In this document: one piece after another, positions 1 to 5,445 of the stretch
How the letters are laid out: each line of letters starts with the position of its first letter
Numbering within the stretch: the stretch's first letter is position 1
Assembly (NCBI GenBank): GCA_018239705.1
Contig: JAFEGS010000633.1
Location: forward strand, 1 to 7,067
Reading direction: 5' to 3'
DNA length: 7,067 nucleotides
DNA from: Verrucomicrobiota bacterium
GTDB taxonomy: Bacteria; Chlamydiota; Chlamydiia; Chlamydiales; FEN-1388
The notes under the pieces: generated by a model
Databases searched by the model: none
What the model saw: only the letters and a program-made list of their open reading frames with translations
What the model was told of the DNA's origin: nothing
Position numbers and translations under genes: made by a program

Positions 1-4
1 TACG

Positions 5-33
5 TTGACAAATTGTAACTATGGAGCTATAAT
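5..33 (+). promoter_or_regulatory. Consensus sigma-70 promoter of the toxin-antitoxin operon
   Basis: TTGACA at 5-10 and TATAAT at 28-33 are both perfect consensus hexamers with the ideal 17-bp spacer. Transcription would start near position 40, leaving a leader of about 20 nt before the antitoxin ATG at 60. So strong a core promoter in front of an antitoxin fits operons that are held down by autorepression; the palindrome within it is listed separately. Confidence 0.85.
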
Positions 34-34
34 T
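11..34. promoter_or_regulatory. Putative autorepression operator (imperfect palindrome)
   Basis: AATTGTAACT (11-20) and AGCTATAATT (25-34) form an inverted repeat matching at 8 of 10 positions around a 4-bp centre. It fills the promoter spacer and overlaps the -10 hexamer, so a bound dimer would block RNA polymerase. AbrB/SpoVT-type antitoxins bind such sites as dimers and usually repress their own operon. The palindrome is seen; the binding is inferred. Confidence 0.5.
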
Positions 35-48
35 AGGGTAAGACAACC

Positions 49-54
49 AAGGGA
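49..54 (+). promoter_or_regulatory. Ribosome binding site of the antitoxin gene
   Basis: AAGGGA lies 5 nt upstream of the ATG at 60. It is a reasonable Shine-Dalgarno match and supports that start over internal ones. Confidence 0.6.
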
Positions 55-59
55 TACCT

Positions 60-323
60 ATGGAATTAAGACTTAACCTAGACGCAAGGAAGCGCGTAAC
101 ACTGGCAAAATTGTTACCTAACATCGATGTGCATACAGTGCGCGCTTATACACAAGGAAATAAGATAATCCTTGAGCCCTTAGCTGAAATTCCGGCTCAT
201 GAGCTATGGTTACACCAAAATCCAGAGGCATTAGCCTCCTTACAAAGAGGCATACAGCAAGCTAAAGAAGGTAAAATACGTAGTCGAGGATCTTTCGCAA
301 AGAAAGGGAAAGATGGAGTTTGA
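60..323 (+). CDS. AbrB/SpoVT-type antitoxin
   Basis: This 87-residue protein reads as a two-part antitoxin. Residues 2-40 fit the swapped-hairpin AbrB/SpoVT DNA-binding fold: short beta strands around LRLNLDARKRVTLAKLL, then KIILEP. Residues 41-75, with IPAHELWLHQNPEALASLQRG, match the helical tail that follows this domain in many antitoxins of the family and would neutralise the partner toxin. The end (residues 72-85) is basic and probably disordered. The stop lies inside the next gene, with an 11-bp overlap (313-323), the usual translational coupling of antitoxin to toxin. A consensus promoter with an embedded palindrome lies just upstream, so autorepression by the antitoxin or the complex is likely. 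The family call rests on remembered family patterns; the exact subfamily is not assigned. Confidence 0.8.
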   Translation: MELRLNLDARKRVTLAKLLPNIDVHTVRAYTQGNKIILEPLAEIPAHELWLHQNPEALASLQRGIQQAKEGKIRSRGSFAKKGKDGV

Positions 324-612
324 ACTATTTTTCTCTGAAGAAGCTGATGAGCAAATGGATGTCTTAGAAAAATCAAATGACAAGAAGGCAATCTGCAAAG
401 CTATTAAAAAAACTTTGAGATTTATGGAAACTAATCTAAAGCACCCTTCATTGAATACGCATCCATATGATAGTGTGAAAGGGCCAAATAACGAAAAAAT
501 ATTCGAGTCTTATGCTCAAAATAATACTCCAGGAGCATATCGAGTGTTTTGGTATTACGGCCCTAAACAAGGTCAAATAACTATATTTACCATAATCCCG
601 CATCCAGATTAA
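313..612 (+). CDS. RelE/ParE-superfamily toxin
   Basis: This 99-residue protein has the length and plan of RelE/ParE toxins: an N-terminal strand (EFELFFSEEADEQM), two helices (residues 10-42, with KKAICKAIKKTLRFM) and a C-terminal sheet. The segment FESYAQNNTPGAYRVFWYYG followed by ITIFTIIPHP (residues 64-98) is typical of the branch paired with AbrB-like antitoxins. RelE members cut mRNA in the ribosome and ParE members poison gyrase; the sequence alone does not decide between them. The ATG overlaps the antitoxin reading frame by 11 bp, so translation is coupled, and GGGAAAGA just upstream can act as a ribosome site. The gene ends with TAA and shows no frameshift, so the module appears intact. 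It converges on the hydrolase gene at 770. Confidence 0.8.
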   Translation: MEFELFFSEEADEQMDVLEKSNDKKAICKAIKKTLRFMETNLKHPSLNTHPYDSVKGPNNEKIFESYAQNNTPGAYRVFWYYGPKQGQITIFTIIPHPD

Positions 613-615
613 ATG

Positions 616-700
616 ATTTTTCCGAGGAGATGGACGTGGAATCAGCTAGAGACATGAAGCGGCATCCTCTGCACCACGCTAGAATCGGAGTGGAGTTAGG
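616..700 (+). repeat. Diverged intergenic repeat, copy A
   Basis: This segment aligns with 4045-4142 in the same orientation. Shared blocks in order are TTTTTCC, ATGGAC, GTGGAA, GAGAC, AAGCGGC, the identical CTGCACCACGCT (669-680) and GAGTGG; small indels separate them. A CCAC/GTGG arm pair (673-676 and 690-693) is kept in both copies. It fills most of the 157-bp gap between the convergent toxin and hydrolase genes. No ORF or clear terminator is seen in the gap on either strand. The function is unknown; it may be a remnant of a non-autonomous repeat family. Confidence 0.6.
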
Positions 701-769
701 GTGGGCTATTTCTTTACAAAAATATACGCAATTAACCTGAAGAGTTGGTCGTGCCCGTGTGCGTGGATG

Positions 770-3700
770 TTACTTAATGAGTTCCTGAGCCTTCTTAAGC
801 GCTTCTTCTGGGTCAACAACAATATCTGGGGCTATTCCCTTCGCCTCCCAGTTGGGCTCCCCACTCTCCAAGACATAATCTCCAAACGAAATTCCTAAAT
901 AGAAATCGGGACCAGCCTCAAAAAGTTTGGAAACATGTGCACCACCACCAGTCTGCGCACCAATCACAACAGCTTGTCTATGTTCTTTAAGATGGTAAAT
1001 AAGGGATTCTGCTGCAGATAAGGTCACTTCACTTGTCAAAATATAAATAGGCTGGGTCAACATCCTTTTTTCTAAGGGGAGCTCTTCTCGTGAACGTGTT
1101 TTTATCGGATCAGTAGGGAAGGAGCGCTTTTCCTCCGGAAGAAGTTCATCTCGGTACTCGTAACGTCCAAGCATCTGATCGGGCTGCACAAAATAACTAG
1201 CAATATGCGCCATCATGTAGGGATTACCCCCTCGGTTTTCCCTAAGATCGATAATAATAGCCTTTGGATTGGATTCCCTTAATTCGTTCAAAGCCTGATC
1301 TACTTCTAAAAGAGCAAGTGGCTTACCATCGACAAGGTCTGTCGGTACATCAAATTTTGAAAGTTCAAAGCAGCCATTTTCCACGTCGACCTTTACTTTG
1401 GAAACACGAGCCTCTTGAGGCTTTTCTTGCTCAAGCACTTTGCGATCGACGATTTCTAAATGTGCATCTTGCCCGATTTCTCGCAAATTCAGACACATTT
1501 GATCAATAAATTCTTGTCTATCATATAATTTTTCAAATTGTCCTGAATCAATGAGAAGTTGTACTTTTTCAGCAATCATTTCTCCCTTTTCTCGATCTAC
1601 ATAATGCTTCTTAAAAAGTGTAGTAACTTGACTCATCACAGAGTTCAAATCAAAAGGCCTCACAGCATCTCGAATCATGCGAGCATATTCTTGATTTCCC
1701 TCCTTTTCGATCTGGTCAGCAATTTCAAAGAAGGCTTTCAATTGATTCAAGGGGGGCTCTGCCTGCTCCATTTTAGCCAAAATTGCTTCCTTATCCCCGG
1801 TTTTACATAGATCTATCAGGGCAAGGCTCAAGGCATTTTTCGCCTCTTTTAGAGCTACAGAATCCCCAAAAGTCCTCCTAAGGAGTATCGATGTGCCAAC
1901 CTTATAGGTATCATGGGTCACGGAAGTTAGAGGAATTTGAGATTGATGAGAAATATGTGCTGCCAATTCCTCTTCAGAAGCAAAGGACTTGGCTTCCCCA
2001 AGCGATTTTAAAATTTGATTTAGCTTAGCCGGAATTTCACCATTTTCTTCATAAAAAAATTGACGCCCTCCAATCTCAATTTTTTTGACCTCATCCCCCT
2101 CTGCAAATTTCGCATCGTAAATGGACGCAGTATACGATTGACCGTTCTGTTGAAAATGAATATTTAACTTAGAAATATCGTTATCTTTTTTCCTGCACTC
2201 CAAGGGGCGTAGTCTATCACCTTCAGGGATAACCTCCGAAGAATCTTGAATTGTTTTTGAAATTTTTACAATAGTCAGGGGCTCTGTTTTATCCTCGGGA
2301 AAGCGGAATTTAATGTCTTTTCTTCCATTAGGAAGGCTGACAACCCAACAGTCTTCTTTGGGAAGATATAATGCGGGATACTGTTCTGTTTCTGTTGGAT
2401 TTTCCTTTTCAGCAAAATAGAGATGGCCATCTCTTTCCTTAAAACTGTAAATGACTTCATCGGAAATATCTTCATAGACACCTGTAACCTTGTTGAGCAT
2501 TTCTCTAGGAGGTTGTTCCAGGTTGTGACTGCCAGGAGAGGGGCTTACAAGGCAATAGGGGCTATACATCATCTTTCGTTCCCCCTCTTTTCCTTTTTCC
2601 TTAGTCACCATCATCCATTTTTCACCATTGGCATCTTTATAGCCTATTGCGTCTTTTCTATCGAAAGAGGGGGTTCTTTGCAGCTCATGCTTCATCCCAT
2701 TGCGAGAGACCTGGATTTTGTCAGGATACGTAAAAGGATCTACATCAGTGACAACATATGCATCTCCCTTAAACACAAAAACGCTTTCTCCTTCTGGACA
2801 AAAAAAGTTTAGGTCATACGTCGTAGCTTTTTTTTCTTCTTCTATGGGAGTTCCGGCAAGTTTTTGTAACTCATAGGCAAAGGCTTGTTGGGCAGGTGCT
2901 GTCCCGAGGGCATGAGAATCACACATGGCAACAAGGGCTGGCTGTTCTTTTTTTAAAGGAAAAATGACTACAGCGGTCACATCATAAAATTTCCCATCAA
3001 TGATCTCGCTATTCAATCCAAAGTGTTGAATAGAAGCTGCACTTGCTTTGCAGCCCAGGCCATCATGCTGAAAAAGATCTCGCGGCTCTAACATTACCTT
3101 TTGCCAGTTTTGGCCAAAATGTTCAGTTAAGCCATCTTCGCCCTGCTGCATCTTCTTTGCTACTTTCAACAGATCGGGTACAGAGGAGGTCATGTCCCCA
3201 GCAGCTGCACCAATCACGTCATTTGAAGGTCCCGGCTCTATTCGAGTATCGTCGGTTAACTCAAAAACTTCCTTGAAAATCTCTTCCTTCATGATCTTGG
3301 AAAAGGGGATGGGGGCTGGGCTTTCCTTCCATTTTGCGTATGCCGCTTCTATCATCCAGGCTGCAACAGCTAGTCCTGCATTGCTATAAGAGCCAATCCC
3401 ATCACCAGGCCGATGGGTATGGACATATTTTTTGTTTCCATTGTCCACGGTGCCTTCATAAATAAAGCGTTCCTGCATTGTTGTAATACGACTTATTTCT
3501 GGTTCAGGCTTCTGTCTGTTATGATCATCCTGTTCCAGGCCGGCTGTGTGCGAAAGGAGCTGTTCCAGCGTCATCTCTGCAGCAAAATCGGGATTCTGAA
3601 AAACACTCTCCAAAATATTTCTATCAATTAGATCGCTGCATTTCGTGTCTAAAGAGATGACATTTTTATTAATAAGTTTAAGAGCTAAGAAGGTCGTAAA

Positions 3701-3934
3701 CGTTTTTGTGACAGAACCCACGCGGTGAGCGCCATAATTTTCATCCTTGCCTAAATTCACTTCTAGGGTGCTTCCTTCGGGACCAGGAAGCAAAATGCCT
3801 ATAGCTGCATGGTGTTCTTCGGGGTTTTCTGTGGCTAAGAGGTAGGCTTTTTTCGCGTTTTTAGTGTCTATTTCACTTGGGTGTGATGTAAAGGCGGTAT
3901 TGTTTTGAACAGTCGATGAGTCGATAGGAATCAT
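770..3934 (-). CDS. Beta-lactamase-like / S41 protease fusion protein
   Basis: This 1054-residue protein joins two serine-hydrolase domains. Residues about 30-360 are a class C beta-lactamase/penicillin-binding-type domain: SVTK (S74, K77) is the SxxK motif, YSN (183-185) the second motif, and HDG (290-292) stands where KTG or HxG is expected. Residues about 370-640 are beta-rich; NKVTGVYEDISDEVIYSF (481-498) resembles the lipocalin-like domain often found after such beta-lactamases. Residues 680-760 are helical. Residues about 760-1050 are an S41 peptidase of the IRBP/tail-specific type: GQDAHLEI (821-828, likely His825), IDLRENRGG (895-903), LTSEVTLSAAES (966-977, likely catalytic Ser973), NWEAKGIAPDI (1028-1038, likely Glu1030). 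All catalytic motifs look intact. The N-terminus is polar, Ser/Thr-rich and lacks a hydrophobic signal peptide, unlike most relatives of either domain, so a cytosolic or T3SS-exported location is plausible. The start has a GAGGG ribosome site 6 nt upstream. The substrate is unknown, and antibiotic hydrolysis should not be assumed. Confidence 0.85.
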   Translation of the reverse strand: MIPIDSSTVQNNTAFTSHPSEIDTKNAKKAYLLATENPEEHHAAIGILLPGPEGSTLEVNLGKDENYGAHRVGSVTKTFTTFLALKLINKNVISLDTKCSDLIDRNILESVFQNPDFAAEMTLEQLLSHTAGLEQDDHNRQKPEPEISRITTMQERFIYEGTVDNGNKKYVHTHRPGDGIGSYSNAGLAVAAWMIEAAYAKWKESPAPIPFSKIMKEEIFKEVFELTDDTRIEPGPSNDVIGAAAGDMTSSVPDLLKVAKKMQQGEDGLTEHFGQNWQKVMLEPRDLFQHDGLGCKASAASIQHFGLNSEIIDGKFYDVTAVVIFPLKKEQPALVAMCDSHALGTAPAQQAFAYELQKLAGTPIEEEKKATTYDLNFFCPEGESVFVFKGDAYVVTDVDPFTYPDKIQVSRNGMKHELQRTPSFDRKDAIGYKDANGEKWMMVTKEKGKEGERKMMYSPYCLVSPSPGSHNLEQPPREMLNKVTGVYEDISDEVIYSFKERDGHLYFAEKENPTETEQYPALYLPKEDCWVVSLPNGRKDIKFRFPEDKTEPLTIVKISKTIQDSSEVIPEGDRLRPLECRKKDNDISKLNIHFQQNGQSYTASIYDAKFAEGDEVKKIEIGGRQFFYEENGEIPAKLNQILKSLGEAKSFASEEELAAHISHQSQIPLTSVTHDTYKVGTSILLRRTFGDSVALKEAKNALSLALIDLCKTGDKEAILAKMEQAEPPLNQLKAFFEIADQIEKEGNQEYARMIRDAVRPFDLNSVMSQVTTLFKKHYVDREKGEMIAEKVQLLIDSGQFEKLYDRQEFIDQMCLNLREIGQDAHLEIVDRKVLEQEKPQEARVSKVKVDVENGCFELSKFDVPTDLVDGKPLALLEVDQALNELRESNPKAIIIDLRENRGGNPYMMAHIASYFVQPDQMLGRYEYRDELLPEEKRSFPTDPIKTRSREELPLEKRMLTQPIYILTSEVTLSAAESLIYHLKEHRQAVVIGAQTGGGAHVSKLFEAGPDFYLGISFGDYVLESGEPNWEAKGIAPDIVVDPEEALKKAQELIK

Positions 3935-3940
3935 AACTTA

Positions 3941-3945
3941 CCCTC
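3941..3945 (-). promoter_or_regulatory. Ribosome binding site of the hydrolase fusion gene
   Basis: On the minus strand GAGGG (within ATGAGGG) sits 6 nt before the ATG at 3934. It fixes the start of the 1054-residue frame. Confidence 0.6.
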
Positions 3946-3959
3946 ATTTCTTTTGTTTA

Positions 3960-3965
3960 ATTATA
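3960..3965 (-). promoter_or_regulatory. Candidate -10 element of the hydrolase fusion gene
   Basis: The minus strand reads TATAAT here, inside a very AT-rich stretch (3954-3990), which would give a leader of about 20 nt. No good -35 hexamer is found at 16-18 bp. A TTGACA at 4020-4025 (minus) is too far away to pair with it. The call rests on the -10 only. Confidence 0.35.
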
Positions 3966-4044
3966 TTTTAAATTAAAAAATGAATTTTAGAAAGGGAAAG
4001 GTGAGGCCGCATTGATATTTGTCAATTTTTAAAGATAAATCGTC

Positions 4045-4142
4045 ATTTTTCCAGCTCTTGGCAATGGACTGGTGGAACCGGCTTGAGACTTAAAAGCGGC
4101 GCCATCCACTGCACCACGCTCGAGCTTGAGTGGAACTAGAGG
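4045..4142 (+). repeat. Diverged intergenic repeat, copy B
   Basis: This is the second copy of the element at 616-700, with the identical 12-mer CTGCACCACGCT at 4109-4120 and the same flanking blocks. It carries arms CCACT (4106-4110) and AGTGG (4129-4133). Here it directly abuts the outermost REP unit at 4141, which copy A does not. The minus-strand reading frames through it are only by-products of the repeat. Confidence 0.6.
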
Positions 4143-4230
4143 CCGCGATAGCGGCCAAAGCGAGTAGCCACAGGCGTAAGCCTGAGGGGCCACGGGTGTG
4201 AACCTGTGGGGCCACCACAGGTGTGAGCTC
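4141..4230 (+). repeat. REP-like unit 1 (outer, partly degraded)
   Basis: The unit opens with the perfect palindrome GGCCGCGATAGCGGCC (4141-4156, 6-bp stem, GATA loop). AAAGCGA follows, then GTAG (4164-4167), then hairpin CCACAGGCGTAAGCCTGAGG (4168-4187, 8-bp stem with one A/A mismatch). After a GG spacer comes hairpin CCACGGGTGTGAACCTGTGG (4190-4209, one G-T wobble). A third hairpin (4215-4230) is cut after its loop. It has the same orientation as REP-like unit 2 and lies exactly 120 bp from it, head palindrome to head palindrome. The broken third hairpin suggests decay. Confidence 0.75.
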
Positions 4231-4243
4231 AATGACGTCAGAA

Positions 4244-4258
4244 AAATGCATGACATTT
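4244..4258. repeat. Small hairpin between REP units 1 and 2
   Basis: AAATG (4244-4248) and CATTT (4254-4258) form a 5-bp stem with a CATGA loop. The perfect palindrome TGACGTCA (4233-4240) lies just before it. These are the only structures in the 30-bp stretch separating the two REP units; no function is assigned. Confidence 0.35.
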
Positions 4259-4260
4259 CT

Positions 4261-4354
4261 CGTCGCGAATGCGACGTTAGCGAGTAGCCACAGGCGTAAG
4301 CCTGTGGTAGGGGGTGATTTTACATATTGAGCCGTGAAACGGCGACAGATAGTC
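4261..4354 (+). repeat. REP-like unit 2 (left inverted arm)
   Basis: In order it holds head palindrome CGTCGCGAATGCGACG (4261-4276), TTAGCGA, GTAG (4284-4287), perfect 8-bp-stem hairpin CCACAGGCGTAAGCCTGTGG (4288-4307, GTAA loop), linker TAGGGGGTGATTTTA (4308-4322), hairpin GCCGTGAAACGGC (4331-4343), then GACAG and ATAGTC. It is inverted relative to unit 3 on the other side of the transposase gene and contains the first bases of that gene's stop codon. Confidence 0.8.
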
Positions 4355-4817
4355 AACCATAATGCTCAGTCTCGAACAGATACTGTCGATCAAATGCAAT
4401 ATTGTGTAGTTTGAGAAATGCAATATATTCATCCTCAAACGTCCTGGTTTGATGATGTTCATGCTGGTTTTGAATGTAATGGCGAACGGACTCTATTTGA
4501 GAATAGCTGACAGTAAATGCGCCATATCCCTTCTGCCATTCAAAACGACTGGTTACATCAGAGAGTTCATTACTCCATTTTGATGCATTTGCTTTGATTT
4601 CTCGAATGGAATCAGACACAGATTTCACCGGAGATAAACTTGCCAGTAGATGCACATGATCCTCAACACCTCCTACCTCAATTAGGAAGCCATTTTGTCC
4701 ACGAATTATCCCTCCTATATATTCATAGAGGCGTCTGCAAAATGTATCGCGGATCAATGGTTTGCGATATTTGGTGCTAAATACGATGTGATAAACCAGT
4801 TTTGTAAATGTACTCAT
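4353..4817 (-). CDS. IS200-like Y1 (HUH) transposase, probable RAYT
   Basis: This 154-residue protein belongs to the Y1 transposase family (IS200 TnpA/REP-associated transposases), which nicks single-stranded DNA at hairpins through a covalent tyrosine-DNA link. HVH (H54, H56, within VEDHVHLL) is the metal-binding HUH motif. Tyr114 in VRHYIQNQ is the expected nucleophile, and Gln118 sits four residues on, where the IS608 enzyme has its third metal ligand. KGYGAFTVSYSQIESV (96-111) is the usual lead-in. The length is normal for TnpA and there is no frameshift, so it looks active. No good Shine-Dalgarno site precedes the ATG, consistent with low expression. It is alone, without the accessory TnpB of IS605 types. 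Whether it is a domesticated RAYT or an ordinary IS200-group enzyme cannot be settled from the protein; the flanking repeats favour the former. Confidence 0.9.
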   Translation of the reverse strand: MSTFTKLVYHIVFSTKYRKPLIRDTFCRRLYEYIGGIIRGQNGFLIEVGGVEDHVHLLASLSPVKSVSDSIREIKANASKWSNELSDVTSRFEWQKGYGAFTVSYSQIESVRHYIQNQHEHHQTRTFEDEYIAFLKLHNIAFDRQYLFETEHYG

Positions 4818-4821
4818 TTGG

Positions 4822-4942
4822 GACTATTGGCTGCTGTCGCCATTTCACGGCTCGATATTTAAAATCACCTCTACCACATGCTCACGCATGTGGCCCCACA
4901 GGTTTACACCTGTGGCTACTCGCTTCCGTCGCATTCGCGACT
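4822..4942 (-). repeat. REP-like unit 3 (right inverted arm)
   Basis: Read on the minus strand from 4942 inward it has head hairpin GTCGC-GAAT-GCGAC (4928-4941), GAAGCGA, GTAG (4916-4919), hairpin CCACAGGTGTAAACCTGTGG (4896-4915), GG, hairpin CCACATGCGTGAGCATGTGG (4874-4893), linker TAGAGGTGATTTTA (4860-4873), hairpin GCCGTGAAATGGC (4839-4851), GACAG, CAGCCA and ATAGTC. It carries one more 20-nt hairpin plus GG (22 nt) than unit 2. In this orientation it forms the leader of the transposase gene. Confidence 0.8.
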
Positions 4943-4968
4943 CTACGGTTGCTACCAAAAACAAGGAA

Positions 4969-4993
4969 AATAAAACCTTTTAGTGATTTTATT
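4969..4993 (-). terminator. Weak AT-rich terminator after the chaperone gene
   Basis: On the minus strand AATAAAA (4993-4987) pairs with TTTTATT (4975-4969) across an 11-nt loop, followed by the T-rich run TTCCTTGTTTTTGG. It lies about 30 nt after the chaperone stop. The stem is A/T only, so strength is doubtful. Confidence 0.35.
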
Positions 4994-5024
4994 CCAGCTC
5001 AAAAGCTTACTGAAGAGAGAGCTC

Positions 5025-5414
5025 TCAAAGAGGAGTGGGGTTGTTGATCTCGTTTTTCCAAAAATCAATGGCATTGATGAAGTCTTCAATTGCATCGAGA
5101 AATTCTCTGTAGGTCGCGGTTTCCGGATGGTAGCGCTGCAGGGTGATGTTATTGCCCGTCTCATCCAGGCCCAAAAAGGCGTGGCGCGTTGCCTGGCCAA
5201 AGAGGTTGCCGCGAAGCATCTGCGTGAAGAACTGCTCTCTCTTTTCGGTCGGAGGTGAGCCAATGGTGGCTGAGAGCCCAAAGCCGGGGGCTTGGTCGAT
5301 AATGGAAATCTGGATGTCATCGAGCATCAGCCCAAAGCTTGCTTGCCCTTCGTGGCCAAGCGGCTCTTTCAGGTCGAGCTCTTTTTGCAATTTGACTATG
5401 TATTCGTAGAGCAT
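5025..5414 (-). CDS. CesT-family type III secretion chaperone
   Basis: This 129-residue acidic protein has the size and layout of class I T3SS chaperones (CesT/SycE fold). A first helix (residues 2-14, YEYIVKLQKELDL) is followed by strands (25-40, with ASFGLMLDDIQISII; 46-51), a dimerisation helix (56-74, EKREQFFTQMLRGNLFG), strands HAFLGLDETGNNITLQRY (78-95) and a last helix (101-122). Such proteins act in the cytosol as dimers, holding the N-terminal chaperone-binding region of a secreted effector or translocator in an extended form and guiding it to the export ATPase. AAGGAG 8 nt before the ATG is a strong ribosome site. The gene upstream on the same strand (ending at 5499) encodes a probable secreted protein and is the natural candidate client, though some chlamydial CesT chaperones serve many substrates. 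The family call is good; the client is inferred. Confidence 0.8.
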   Translation of the reverse strand: MLYEYIVKLQKELDLKEPLGHEGQASFGLMLDDIQISIIDQAPGFGLSATIGSPPTEKREQFFTQMLRGNLFGQATRHAFLGLDETGNNITLQRYHPETATYREFLDAIEDFINAIDFWKNEINNPTPL

Positions 5415-5422
5415 GTGAGGAT

Positions 5423-5428
5423 CTCCTT
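5423..5428 (-). promoter_or_regulatory. Strong Shine-Dalgarno site of the chaperone gene
   Basis: The minus strand reads AAGGAG, 8 nt before the ATG at 5414. The palindrome CAAGCACTTG (5431-5440) sits 2 nt upstream of it and could influence access. Confidence 0.7.
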
Positions 5429-5445
5429 ACCAAGTGCTTGAAAAT

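Larger units (their letters stand above)
4141..4942. mobile_element. REPtron-like element: Y1 transposase gene bracketed by REP repeats
   Basis: A single-tyrosine transposase gene (4353-4817) is enclosed by inverted arms at 4261-4354 and 4822-4942, with an extra unit at 4141-4230. Aligned by eye, the arms differ at about 9 of some 94 positions, apart from a 22-nt extra hairpin and a 6-nt insertion in the right arm. The arms reach the gene closely: the inner ATAGTC of the left arm contains the stop codon's first bases, and its partner lies 4 nt from the start codon. Classical IS200 elements have subterminal hairpins but no long inverted repeats, whereas a transposase flanked by opposed GTAG-hairpin repeats is the established RAYT/REP layout. 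The core span of about 680 bp is close to IS200 size, so an IS200-group insertion with unusual ends remains the alternative. Confidence 0.7.

Noticed and set aside
613..769. A strong bidirectional terminator between the convergent toxin and hydrolase genes
   Set aside because: No GC-rich stem followed by a T-run was found on either strand; only the diverged repeat is visible.
2423..2812. Plus-strand open frame of 129 codons inside the hydrolase gene
   Set aside because: It is antisense to a well-supported coding region with intact domains and has no recognisable protein features.
2855..3847. Calling the N-terminal domain of the fusion an antibiotic-resistance beta-lactamase
   Set aside because: It has the fold motifs, but the third motif is HDG rather than KTG, there is no export signal, and it is fused to a protease. 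Many such domains are esterases or peptidases.
4020..4025. TTGACA on the minus strand as the -35 of the hydrolase fusion gene
   Set aside because: The hexamer 17 bp downstream reads ACCTTT, a poor -10, and the good TATAAT at 3960-3965 is far too distant.
4141..4310. Possible CRISPR array (repeated CCACAGG blocks)
   Set aside because: The repeats are 20-nt hairpins separated by GG with no spacer-sized unique sequence, and units are inverted across the transposase gene. REP-type structure explains them.
4029..4356. Minus-strand open frames of 75 and 88 codons across the repeat region
   Set aside because: They run straight through the palindromes and the diverged repeat, have translations dominated by repeat-derived peptides, and lack a ribosome site.
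4983..5409. Plus-strand open frames opposite the chaperone gene
   Set aside because: They are shadows of the minus-strand CesT-type gene, which has a strong Shine-Dalgarno site and family-like secondary structure.
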